Part shown: positions 18,346-25,683 of the stretch, one piece after another
Position numbering within the stretch: the first letter of the stretch is position 1
Layout: every line of letters starts with the position of its first letter
Assembly: GCA_002412715.1 (NCBI GenBank)
Contig: DHVP01000026.1
Coordinates: 1-62,195, forward strand
Length of the DNA stretch: 62,195 nt
Reading direction: 5' to 3'
Origin: Deltaproteobacteria bacterium UBA5205
GTDB lineage: Bacteria > Desulfobacterota > Syntrophorhabdia > Syntrophorhabdales > Syntrophorhabdaceae
Notes under the pieces: generated by a model
The model's input: only the letters and a program-made list of their open reading frames with translations
Told to the model about the DNA's origin: nothing
Database searches by the model: none
Program-made: the position numbers and the translations under genes

Positions 18346-19001
18346 GGGTTTGGCACCTCCTGGATACTGCCGGGACCGAGATAGAGGTTCATCCCCAACA
18401 GCCCCATTTTGGCTTCGTTTGTCTTGAATATCATTCCCTTGGTGTCGACGAGTACGGGCAATTCATAGATTCTCGTGACCTGCCCCGGCGTCAGGTCGTA
18501 ATAGCCCGCCACTATGCCCACCCATTTTACGTTCTCGTAGCGGTCTATGTCAAGGCGGTTGGTATCACCCGGTTCAATGAAAAACCGGTCCACTGCCATG
18601 ACGCTTGGATCGAATTTCTCGCCCTGGAGGAGTTTCGTGAGCCCCGTTGCGTCCTTGGTAAGGCCGTTGAAAGGGTTGATGTCGGTAACCTGATAGACGA
18701 CAAAGACGAGCGTGTGCGGTTTATCCTGGTAGGTGTTCAAGTTCGCGTCGGCGCGGTACTGGATCTGGATTGCCCTGGTGGCATAGGGCCGCGTAGGGGT
18801 GAGCCCGAGGTTCGCAAGCTTTTCATTCTGCTGCGGCTTGGGTCCGCTTTGCTGCACCGGCGCCTGAGCCTGCGGCCCGCCCTGCTGCTGCCCTCCGCCC
18901 TGGGCCTTGCTGCCCGAGGAGCACGACATGGCGGAAAGGACGCAGATACTCAACGCTATGGACAGGGCGACGGAAATCGATCTATAGGCGTGCAATCTCA
19001 T
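18342..19001 (-). CDS. tssJ: Type VI outer-membrane lipoprotein TssJ
   Basis: A 219-residue protein (start at 19001) with a lipoprotein-type signal ending at Cys27 (VLSAMSC), a non-canonical lipobox with Ala at -3 and Met at -2. A Gln/Gly/Pro-rich linker follows, then a beta-sandwich TssJ domain: IQIQYRADANLNTYQDKPHTLVFVVYQVTDINPF and later VDRFFIEPGDTNRLDIDRYENVKWVGIVAGYYDL, both diagnostic. TssJ anchors TssM at the outer membrane. An ATG four codons upstream (19013) is an alternative start. It is the promoter-proximal gene of the cluster, facing a divergent histidine kinase gene. Confidence 0.9.
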   Translation of the reverse strand: MRLHAYRSISVALSIALSICVLSAMSCSSGSKAQGGGQQQGGPQAQAPVQQSGPKPQQNEKLANLGLTPTRPYATRAIQIQYRADANLNTYQDKPHTLVFVVYQVTDINPFNGLTKDATGLTKLLQGEKFDPSVMAVDRFFIEPGDTNRLDIDRYENVKWVGIVAGYYDLTPGQVTRIYELPVLVDTKGMIFKTNEAKMGLLGMNLYLGPGSIQEVPNP

Positions 19002-19110
19002 GTGATGCCGCATCTCTCGTATATTGATTATCGCGTAATTGAAGCTTTTATAAATCCGGGTCCGCCCCTTAACCGCGCTGGACGGTGCAAGCCACGTGAT
19101 GGACCCGAGT

Positions 19111-19174
19111 GAAAATATCCGTGCTGTCATTGAGATACTATCTCAGAGGGATAGGAGACATAACAGATATTTTC
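19111..19174. promoter_or_regulatory. Dyad-symmetric candidate activator site
   Basis: Outer arms GAAAATATC (19111-19119) and GATATTTTC (19166-19174) are perfect inverted repeats. They flank a perfect 15 bp palindrome, TGAGATACTATCTCA (19131-19145). The palindrome lies about 190 bp upstream of the start inferred for the sigma-54 promoter at 19302, a distance usual for binding sites of NtrC-type activators, and also about 130 bp upstream of tssJ. The rest of the 329 bp region between tssJ and the kinase gene holds only the sigma-54 promoter. Confidence 0.5.
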
Positions 19175-19301
19175 GTTTAGATGATATGGAGATGTACTTA
19201 TAAAGTCAAGAGAAAAGAGGTTGTGGGTGATAGGTTATAGGTGATGGGAAAAAAAGGAGAAACTGTCCGGGAGGGTCCGGTCTCTTCCCCGCCTTTCTTT
19301 C

Positions 19302-19318
19302 TGGCACCATATTTGCTA
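19302..19318 (+). promoter_or_regulatory. Sigma-54 promoter of histidine kinase 1 operon
   Basis: TGGCACCATATTTGCTA matches the sigma-54 consensus TGGCAC-N5-TTGCW at every fixed position, with the -24 GG and -12 GC 10 nt apart. Predicted transcription start is about 19328. It drives the kinase and regulator genes, implying the pair activates its own synthesis or is controlled by another sigma-54 activator. Confidence 0.85.
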
Positions 19319-19330
19319 TTCTATTTCGTC

Positions 19331-20821
19331 ATGGTAGAGATGACTTCGGAAAAAAGCTCCTCCACCCTTCAATCGGTTATGCGCCTTTTGTGCGGGGGGT
19401 CCTTTCTTGTCAGCAGGGATCTCAGGATTGAATGGGTTGGGTCTGTCAACCGGCGGTGGTCGGGGGGCAGCGACGCCGATCAGCTTCGTGGGAAGCACTG
19501 CTACTCGGTCATCATGAACAAGCGCAGGCCCTGCGTCAATTGCCCGGTGCTGAGGTCATATGAGAGCGGCAAGACGGAGCAATCGGAGATCAAGATCGGC
19601 AAGGGCACCGGCGCGGAGTACTTTGTCCTGACGGCGTCGCCCCTTGAAGACCGGGGTCTTGCGGGCGTCGTGGAGATCATACGCGACGTAACAGCCTTCC
19701 GCAGGACAGAGGAAGACTTGAGACAGCTTGGCGAGTTCAATTACGAGATCGTCGAGAACGCGCCGATAGCGATCTTTACCATTAATAAGAAGGGTGAATT
19801 TTCCAGTGTCAACCCGGCGCTTGCCACCCTGTCGGGATTTGACACGATAGCGAAGGCGCAGGAGAAGCTTCTGGGCTTCAGCTGGATAAAGAATCCCTTC
19901 ACGGTAAAATGCGGTATGGCCAATTACATCCGGGAGGGGTTGAAAGGCAAACCCTTTCAGCTCTGGGACTTTCCCTTCATCAACTACTGGGGGATCCCGC
20001 AATACATCTATTTCAAGGGTGTTCCCATCAAGGATAAGGACGGGAGGGTCGAAGGGCTCCTGTGCATCATCGAAGATACGACGGAGCGCGTCAAGGCCCG
20101 CGACCAGCTGATGCAGGAAGCGAAGATGTCCATGATAGGCAGGCTTACGACGGGGATAGCCCACGAGCTTAACAATCCCCTTGCCACCATAACGGCCAAT
20201 GCCGAACTGGCCCTCGAGTCCATCGAGAACTTCGAGGTCGGCAAGTTTAATAAACGGGACCTCGAAGAATTCAAGGAGAGCCTCAAGGTCATCGAGGAGC
20301 AGGCTTTCAGGTGTACGAAGACGATTAAAAGCCTCCTGGATGTAACGAGAAAGAAGGACCTGGGGAAAACGAGCATCGATCTCAACGGACTCCTCGACGA
20401 ACTCCTGGATCACATAAATTTTCAGAAGCTCCCCATCAGGTTCATTCAGGACGTGCCGTCGCCGCTGCCGGCGGTTAAAGGCGATTTCGATGCCATGCGC
20501 CAGGTGTTCCTCAACGTCATCGTCAATGCCGTCGATGCCGTTGAGGGTCAGGCGGACGCAACAATATGGATAAAGGCGAGGCGGCTCGCCGGCAACATCG
20601 TCGAAGTAGCCGTCGAGGACAACGGACCGGGTATCCCCGAGAACATCAGGGACCTCATCTTCGAGCCCTTTTTTACGACAAAGGGCATAAAGAAAGGAAC
20701 CGGTCTCGGGCTCACATTGTGTTATGATTTCTTGCAGAGGATGGGAGGCGGCATTGAGGTCGGCCAGCGTTACGACGGAGGGACCGCTTTTCGGATCTCC
20801 CTTCCCCTTTATGCCGGATAA
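19331..20821 (+). CDS. PAS-domain sensor histidine kinase 1
   Basis: A 496-residue cytoplasmic kinase with no transmembrane segment from this start. Two sensor modules: an N-terminal PAS-like region with three Cys (57, 68, 71; PCVNCPV) and a second PAS at about 135-255. Then a HisKA H-box GRLTTGIAHELNNPLATI with His278, followed by ATP-binding boxes N (NVIVNAVDAV), G1 (VEDNGPGIPENI), F (FEPFFTTKG) and G2 (GTGLGLTL). The frame stays open upstream to 19241, but that stretch spans the sigma-54 promoter, so the ATG at 19331 (or 19340) is preferred. The leader would be nearly absent. RR1 follows at 20843. The second PAS and kinase core are closely similar to the kinase at 34854-36782. Confidence 0.9.
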   Translation: MVEMTSEKSSSTLQSVMRLLCGGSFLVSRDLRIEWVGSVNRRWSGGSDADQLRGKHCYSVIMNKRRPCVNCPVLRSYESGKTEQSEIKIGKGTGAEYFVLTASPLEDRGLAGVVEIIRDVTAFRRTEEDLRQLGEFNYEIVENAPIAIFTINKKGEFSSVNPALATLSGFDTIAKAQEKLLGFSWIKNPFTVKCGMANYIREGLKGKPFQLWDFPFINYWGIPQYIYFKGVPIKDKDGRVEGLLCIIEDTTERVKARDQLMQEAKMSMIGRLTTGIAHELNNPLATITANAELALESIENFEVGKFNKRDLEEFKESLKVIEEQAFRCTKTIKSLLDVTRKKDLGKTSIDLNGLLDELLDHINFQKLPIRFIQDVPSPLPAVKGDFDAMRQVFLNVIVNAVDAVEGQADATIWIKARRLAGNIVEVAVEDNGPGIPENIRDLIFEPFFTTKGIKKGTGLGLTLCYDFLQRMGGGIEVGQRYDGGTAFRISLPLYAG

Positions 20822-20842
20822 TCGCTACCGAGGAGGCTTTGC

Positions 20843-22189
20843 GTGATTCGTGTGCTGATCGTTGATGATGAGGAACAGCTTGTCGAGGCCTTCAAAAAGA
20901 AGCTTTCCCGGGAAGGCCTGGCGGTGACCGCGGCATCCACGGCGCGGGAGGCAATGGCCGTGATGAAGAAGCAGACCTTTGACGTCTGTGTCCTCGACAT
21001 AAGACTTCCCGACATGGATGGCGTGGAACTTCTTGAATCCGTCAAGAAGAACGAGCCCAAACTGGAAATCATCATGCTCACCGGCCATGCCTCCGTCGAC
21101 ACGGCCATACAATCGATGAAGCTCGGCGCCTACGACTATCTCAGCAAGCCCTGCAAGCTGACGGAACTCTCCAACGTCATTCAGAAAGCCTACGAGAAGA
21201 AGGCACTGAGGGAGAGGAACATCGTTCTCCAGGAACAGCTTCAGAGGGTGGAGGCACATGACTCTTTCATAAGCACCTCAGAACCCATGAACGAGGTGAA
21301 GCGCCTCATCCGCCTCGTGGCGCCCTCGGATGTCCCCGTCCTGGTGCTGGGCGAGACAGGCACGGGAAAGGAACTCGTTGCGCGGGCAATCCACAACATG
21401 AGCCCGCGCTCCGCAAGCCAGTTCGTGGCGGTCAATTCGAGCACTCTCCAGGAGAGCATCCTGGAAAGCGAGCTTTTCGGTTACAAGAAGGGAGCCTTCA
21501 CCGGCGCCCAGACAGACAAGATCGGCCTCCTGGAACTTGCCGACAAGGGCACGTTCTTCATAGATGAAATAGGGGACATGGGCGTGGCCATTCAGGCCAA
21601 GTTCCTGCGCACCCTTGAAACGGGCATCTTCCGGCGTCTCGGCGATACCCGAGAATCGAAAGTGGACGTCAGGTTCATATTTGCCACCAACAAGTCCCTC
21701 GAGAACGAGGTAAAGGAGAAGAAATTCCGCAAAGACCTCTTCTTCAGGCTCAATACCTTTATTATCACCCTCCCCCCTCTTCGCGAGCGCAAAGACGATA
21801 TCCCCCTGCTTGCCGACTACTTTCTGGGCAAGTTTGCCCGCGGCGGCGCGAAGAAGACCCTCTGTCGTGAGGCCATGGACCTCCTGAGAGACTATCGGTG
21901 GCCCGGCAACGTCCGCGAACTGGCAAACGTCATGGAACGCGCCGTCCTGTTATGCGCCTCCCGCGAAACGATCCTCTCCGAAGACCTCCCCCAGAGCATG
22001 ATGGAAGGCCGTTTCATCGACCGCGATCTCGACCGCAAGGAGCTCTCGGAAGACGAACTGACCCTTCATCGCATAGAACAGGAACACATCGAACGCGTCC
22101 TCACCCTCGCCAAGGGCAACAAGAGCAAGGCTGCCCGCCTCCTTGGCATAAGCCGCAGGAAACTTTATCTGAAAACACAGGAAAAATAG
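20843..22189 (+). CDS. Sigma-54 activator response regulator 1 (NtrC family)
   Basis: A 448-residue regulator. Receiver domain with acidic pair DDE at 8-10, phosphoacceptor Asp52 (VLDIRLPDMDG) and conserved Lys (SKPCK). An AAA+ domain follows with Walker A GETGTGKE, the sigma-54-contacting GAFTGA loop (KKGAFTGAQTDK) and Walker B TFFIDEIGDMG. The C-terminal Fis-type helix-turn-helix ends NKSKAARLLGISRRKLY. It starts at a GTG preceded by GAGGAGG (20830-20836). It is the partner of kinase 1 and the likely activator of the sigma-54 promoters in this window. Confidence 0.95.
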   Translation: MIRVLIVDDEEQLVEAFKKKLSREGLAVTAASTAREAMAVMKKQTFDVCVLDIRLPDMDGVELLESVKKNEPKLEIIMLTGHASVDTAIQSMKLGAYDYLSKPCKLTELSNVIQKAYEKKALRERNIVLQEQLQRVEAHDSFISTSEPMNEVKRLIRLVAPSDVPVLVLGETGTGKELVARAIHNMSPRSASQFVAVNSSTLQESILESELFGYKKGAFTGAQTDKIGLLELADKGTFFIDEIGDMGVAIQAKFLRTLETGIFRRLGDTRESKVDVRFIFATNKSLENEVKEKKFRKDLFFRLNTFIITLPPLRERKDDIPLLADYFLGKFARGGAKKTLCREAMDLLRDYRWPGNVRELANVMERAVLLCASRETILSEDLPQSMMEGRFIDRDLDRKELSEDELTLHRIEQEHIERVLTLAKGNKSKAARLLGISRRKLYLKTQEK

Positions 22190-22304
22190 AGGCGGTTTCG
22201 GGTGCCGCACCTTCCCCCATCTACCCATTTGCACCAGGACCGATGCGTCCGTTCATGCTCCTTCCGGTTTAAACTGGTTAAAACGTACACACCCGTGTAT
22301 CATT

Positions 22305-22312
22305 TGTGCACA
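22305..22312. promoter_or_regulatory. TGTGCACA palindrome upstream of TRAP operon
   Basis: A perfect 8 bp palindrome about 90 bp upstream of the inferred start of the TRAP promoter, preceded at 22286-22300 by an imperfect TACAC/GTGTA inverted repeat. The same half-sites occur upstream of the acyl-CoA synthetase promoter at 25504-25526. Position fits an activator binding site, but this is inference. Confidence 0.4.
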
Positions 22313-22373
22313 CCCCGCTGAACTCGGCAACTGCAAGGCTATTAATTGCAGGCCTTCAGAGCGAAGCGGAGGT

Positions 22374-22390
22374 TGGCATCAAAATTGCTT
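22374..22390 (+). promoter_or_regulatory. Sigma-54 promoter of TRAP transporter operon
   Basis: TGGCATCAAAATTGCTT has invariant -24 GG and -12 GC with correct spacing and one deviation (T for C at the end of the -24 box). Start expected near 22400, 29 bp before the dctP-like ATG. The run TTGCTTTTGAA is shared exactly with the promoter at 25614. Confidence 0.85.
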
Positions 22391-22428
22391 TTGAATTTTG
22401 AGCAAATCCAAAATCAAGGGGGTTTTTT

Positions 22429-23445
22429 ATGAAACGGTCTTTGTGTATCGTATCCGGTGTCCTCTTCCTTGCTGTAACCTTATGCTTGGTGTCGGTGCCG
22501 GCGAGCGCCCAGGTGAAACTTCGTTTCGCCACCTTCTTTCCCGTGAGCCACCCCAATGCGGCGATAACGGCGGAGTGGTGCAAGGAAGTGGAGAAGAGAA
22601 CCAACGGAAAGGTGAAGGTGCAGCATTACCCGGGTGCCACCCTGACCTCGCCTCAGTCGCAGTACGACAGCATCCTTACTGGTGTTGTCGACATGGCCAA
22701 TTGCGTTCTCGGGTACACGATGGGGAAATTCCCCCTCTCCGAGATCCTCGACTATCCTCTCGGCTATCCGAGCGGCGTCGTGGCGACGAGGCTCGCCAAT
22801 GAGTTCTATAAGAACTTCAAACCCAAGGAATTTGACGATGTCAAGGTCATGTATTTCCACGCCCAGGGCCCCGGCATACTCCACACGAGAAAGCCCGTGA
22901 AGAGCCTCGAGGACCTGAAAGGGATGAAGATACGGACCTTCGGCTCCAATGCGAAGATGATGTCCATGCTCGGCGGCTCGCCGGTGGCCATGCCCATGGG
23001 CGACGCCTATGACGCCCTGTCAAGAGGCGTAGCCGACGGCCTGCTGTGCGGTTATGAAGCCCTCAAGGGATGGAAGCTGGGAGAAGTAATCAAGTCCACG
23101 ACGGAGAACTACGGCACCGCCTACACCGCCACCTTCGTCATCGCCATGAACAAGGCGAAATGGAACAGTATTCCCCCCGACGCGCAGAAGGTGATCGAGG
23201 AGATCAACAAGGAATTCATGGAAAAGCAGGGCATGCTCTGGGACAAGATGGACCAGGACGGAAAGGAATTCTCCACGAAGAGGGGAAACCAGGTGATCAA
23301 ACTTTCCGCAGAAGAGAACCAGAAATGGGTCACGAAGATAGAGCCACTCTTTACTGAGTATGTGAAGAAGACGAAGGAAAAGAACCTGGCCGGCGACAAG
23401 GCGCTGAAATTCGTGCGCGACTACATCAAGAAGAATTCAAAATAG
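22429..23445 (+). CDS. TRAP transporter solute-binding protein (DctP family)
   Basis: A 338-residue periplasmic receptor. The signal peptide has MKRSL, a hydrophobic core and a VPASA cleavage site near residue 26. The mature chain begins VKLRFATFFPVSHPNA, typical of DctP-family receptors, with FPxSHP as the entry motif. Further blocks are SQYDSILTGVVDMA and LKGMKIRTFGSNAKMM, which contains the Arg that usually binds the ligand carboxylate. It delivers an organic acid to the DctQ/DctM pair encoded just downstream. The neighbouring acyl-CoA synthetase suggests the substrate is a monocarboxylic acid, but the identity cannot be read from sequence. Confidence 0.92.
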   Translation: MKRSLCIVSGVLFLAVTLCLVSVPASAQVKLRFATFFPVSHPNAAITAEWCKEVEKRTNGKVKVQHYPGATLTSPQSQYDSILTGVVDMANCVLGYTMGKFPLSEILDYPLGYPSGVVATRLANEFYKNFKPKEFDDVKVMYFHAQGPGILHTRKPVKSLEDLKGMKIRTFGSNAKMMSMLGGSPVAMPMGDAYDALSRGVADGLLCGYEALKGWKLGEVIKSTTENYGTAYTATFVIAMNKAKWNSIPPDAQKVIEEINKEFMEKQGMLWDKMDQDGKEFSTKRGNQVIKLSAEENQKWVTKIEPLFTEYVKKTKEKNLAGDKALKFVRDYIKKNSK

Positions 23446-23511
23446 CCCCCATAAGACCTGGTTGTCGGGGAGAGTAAACGGCCCCGGCAACCGGTCGCAT
23501 AAGGAGGATCA

Positions 23512-24000
23512 ATGAACAGCGTGATCGGTGCCGCCAGAAGGTTCAGCGGTTGGATGAACGGTTTGAGCGGTATCGTATTGTTTCTGATGATGATGCTCAC
23601 CGTGGTGGATGTCGCCCTTCGTGCCTTCTGGAGGCCCATAACCGGGACCTACGAACTTGTGGCGATGGCGGGGGCCGTTGTCGTGGCCTTTGCCATACCG
23701 CAGACCTCCTGGGACAACGCTCACATATTCGTGGATTTCCTGCTCGAAAAGCGCTCCCGGGCCGTAAAGAGGACCTTCGGCCTCTTTACAAGGCTCCTCG
23801 GTGTGACCCTTTTCGTTGTCCTGGGTTATTACCTGCTCATGAAAGCAAACCACCTTTTTAGAAGCGGAGACGTCTCTCTTACCCTGGGATTACCCTACTA
23901 TCCCGTAGCCTATGGATTGGCGTTCTGTGCCTTCATGGAGGCCTTTGTCCTCGTTCTCCAGATCGCTGTGCTATTCAGGAATGGTGAAAACGATGAATGA
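23512..24000 (+). CDS. TRAP transporter small membrane subunit (DctQ family)
   Basis: A 162-residue protein with four predicted transmembrane helices (around 18-40, 52-70, 88-110, 130-152). It carries the family pattern MMLTVVDVALRAFWRPITGTYELV and later VAFAIPQTSWDNAHIFVDFLLE. DctQ forms the membrane unit with DctM. It starts after AAGGAGG, 66 bp after the receptor gene, and its end overlaps dctM by eight bases. Confidence 0.92.
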   Translation: MNSVIGAARRFSGWMNGLSGIVLFLMMMLTVVDVALRAFWRPITGTYELVAMAGAVVVAFAIPQTSWDNAHIFVDFLLEKRSRAVKRTFGLFTRLLGVTLFVVLGYYLLMKANHLFRSGDVSLTLGLPYYPVAYGLAFCAFMEAFVLVLQIAVLFRNGENDE

Positions 24001-25294
24001 AATTACCATAGGAGTCATCGGCATCTTTGTCTTGCTGGCGCTCTTCCTCACCGGCCTGGAGCTCGCCTTCGGCATGGCCCTTGTCGGCGTGGCCGGGTAT
24101 GCCTACATAGTGGGGCCGTCACAGGCAATGAACATGCTTGCGAACGATTTTTACGACTCCCTCGAGGGCTACAGCCTCACCGTGGTACCCCTCTTTGTCC
24201 TCATGGGGCAAATCGCTTTTAACGCGGGTGTGGCCAAGCGCCTCTATGACAGCGCCCACAAGTTCCTCGGCCATATTCCCGGCGGGCTTGCCATGGCGAC
24301 CGTCGCGGGGGCCACCGTCTTCAAGGCCATATGCGGCTCCATCGTGGCGACGAGCGCCACCTTCGCGAGCGTAGCCGTGCCCGAGATGGACAGGTTCAAC
24401 TACAGCAAGAAGCTCTCCACGGGCATCGTGGCCACCGTCGGTACCCTTGGCGTTCTTATCCCGCCGAGCGTGACGCTCATCCTCCTTGGGCTCATCACCC
24501 AGGTGTCCATAGGAAAGCTCTTCATGGCGGGATTGATCCCGGGCCTCATGATCGCCTTTTTCTTCTCGCTTGTCATTTTCGGATGGGCCCGCATAAACCC
24601 TGCCATAGGGCCGAAGAGCGAGAAGTACTCCTGGCCGGCCCGGATGAAGACCCTGCCCGACGTGATGTGGCCGGTATTGATATTCCTCGTGATAATCGGT
24701 GGGTTGATGAATGGTTTCTTCACGCCCACGGAGGCGGGATCGATCGGCACCTTTGCCGTCCTTGTGCTATGCGTCATCAAGGGTGACATAAAGTTCAACG
24801 GCATACGGCAGTCCATCAAGGAGGCCCTCCGGACCTCCTGCATGGTGCTCGTCATCGTGGCGTCTTCCACCGTTCTGGGCCACTTCATCGCCGTAACGAA
24901 CATTCCCAACGGGGTGGCTGAGTGGGTCGTGTCCCTGCCGGTCCATCGCCACGTCATCATGATCTTCATCTTCCTGATCTATCTGATCGGCGGGTCCTTC
25001 ATCGACGACCTTGCCTTTCTGATCCTCGCTACCCCCATATTCTACCCGGCAATAACGAACATGGGTTATGACCCGATCTGGGCCTGCATCATGCTCTCTC
25101 TCACCGTCTGCGTGGGCTCCGTCATCCCGCCCGTCGCCATGTGCGTCTTTGTCGTGAAGAACATCACCAAGGTTCCCATGGGTGTCATCTACAAGGGCGT
25201 ATACCCCTTTCTCATCGCCCTGTTCCTCTGTGTGGCACTCCTCTTCGTTTTCCCCCAACTGACCCTGTACCTGCCGTCAGTTCTCATGAAATAG
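23993..25294 (+). CDS. TRAP transporter large permease (DctM family)
   Basis: A 433-residue integral membrane protein with about 12 hydrophobic helices, the sodium-coupled permease of the TRAP system. Typical segments are VPLFVLMGQIAFNAGV, KAICGSIVATSATFASVAVPEMDR, GTLGVLIPPSVTLILLGLIT and GGLMNGFFTPTEAGSIGTF. I use the ATG at 23993 (MNEITIGVIGIF), which overlaps the dctQ stop. The upstream extension of the frame reads through dctQ and is not hydrophobic in the family pattern. Confidence 0.94.
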   Translation: MNEITIGVIGIFVLLALFLTGLELAFGMALVGVAGYAYIVGPSQAMNMLANDFYDSLEGYSLTVVPLFVLMGQIAFNAGVAKRLYDSAHKFLGHIPGGLAMATVAGATVFKAICGSIVATSATFASVAVPEMDRFNYSKKLSTGIVATVGTLGVLIPPSVTLILLGLITQVSIGKLFMAGLIPGLMIAFFFSLVIFGWARINPAIGPKSEKYSWPARMKTLPDVMWPVLIFLVIIGGLMNGFFTPTEAGSIGTFAVLVLCVIKGDIKFNGIRQSIKEALRTSCMVLVIVASSTVLGHFIAVTNIPNGVAEWVVSLPVHRHVIMIFIFLIYLIGGSFIDDLAFLILATPIFYPAITNMGYDPIWACIMLSLTVCVGSVIPPVAMCVFVVKNITKVPMGVIYKGVYPFLIALFLCVALLFVFPQLTLYLPSVLMK

Positions 25295-25314
25295 GCCGTT
25301 CGTACACTCCTGAT

Positions 25315-25351
25315 AAAAGGGCCGGACGTTTGGCTGGCGTCCGGCCCTTTT
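25315..25351 (+). terminator. Intrinsic terminator of TRAP operon
   Basis: Perfect 14 bp arms AAAAGGGCCGGACG (25315-25328) and CGTCCGGCCCTTTT (25338-25351) around a 9 nt loop, 20 bp after the dctM stop. The A-rich 5' flank and T-rich 3' end mean it could work in both directions. Confidence 0.9.
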
Positions 25352-25450
25352 AAGACCGTTTTGTGTCCCGTGTCATAAGAAAGAAAGTCTCTCGTGAAGA
25401 TCGAACTCGTCCCCCACGGATAGTACCTCTCGCCTAATTCCCCCGTGCAT

Positions 25451-25493
25451 CCTCCGTCATTCCGGCGAAGGCCGCAAACCAGGAGAGATTACG
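25451..25493. repeat. Dispersed CGTCATTCCGGC element, copy 1
   Basis: An intergenic copy of a short element with core CGTCATTCCGGCGAAGGCC and a following CCAGGAGA-type tail. In complete copies an internal dyad (TTCCGGC / GCCGGAA) forms a small hairpin. Here the second arm is degraded (GCCGCAA). Related copies are at 48522, 48549, 48687 (inverted), 59474 and 60866. Confidence 0.75.
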
Positions 25494-25503
25494 CCTTTCC
25501 TCC

Positions 25504-25526
25504 TGTGCACTTTATGCACACGTGTG
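25504..25526. promoter_or_regulatory. Inverted-repeat candidate activator site
   Basis: TGTGCA (25504-25509) and TGCACA (25515-25520) form a perfect inverted repeat with a 5 nt spacer. It overlaps the palindrome CACACGTGTG (25517-25526). The centre is about 125 bp upstream of the expected start of the promoter at 25614. The half-site matches the TGTGCACA palindrome before the TRAP operon. Confidence 0.45.
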
Positions 25527-25613
25527 AGCAATTTCAGCACATCCGGGCGTGGGACCCGCCGTATAATTGGCCGAAAACACTGGCTTTACGGGCCCTGGCG
25601 GGGGCTGTTTTTC

Positions 25614-25630
25614 TGGCACGCTAATTGCTT
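25614..25630 (+). promoter_or_regulatory. Sigma-54 promoter of acyl-CoA synthetase 1
   Basis: TGGCACGCTAATTGCTT is a full match to TGGCAC-N5-TTGCW. Start predicted near 25640, 44 bp before the ATG at 25684. It decides the start codon, because the longer reading frame from 25567 would lie upstream of the transcript. Confidence 0.9.
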
Positions 25631-25683
25631 TTGAAGATGCGAATCTCATTGAAATTTCAGCTACCTCAGGAGGAGCGCCGGAA

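Noticed and set aside
19080..19100. Possible minus-strand sigma-54 promoter for tssJ (GCAAGCCACGTGATGG)
   Set aside because: Spacing to a TTGC box is right but the essential -24 GG is absent (CATCAC instead of TGGCAC).
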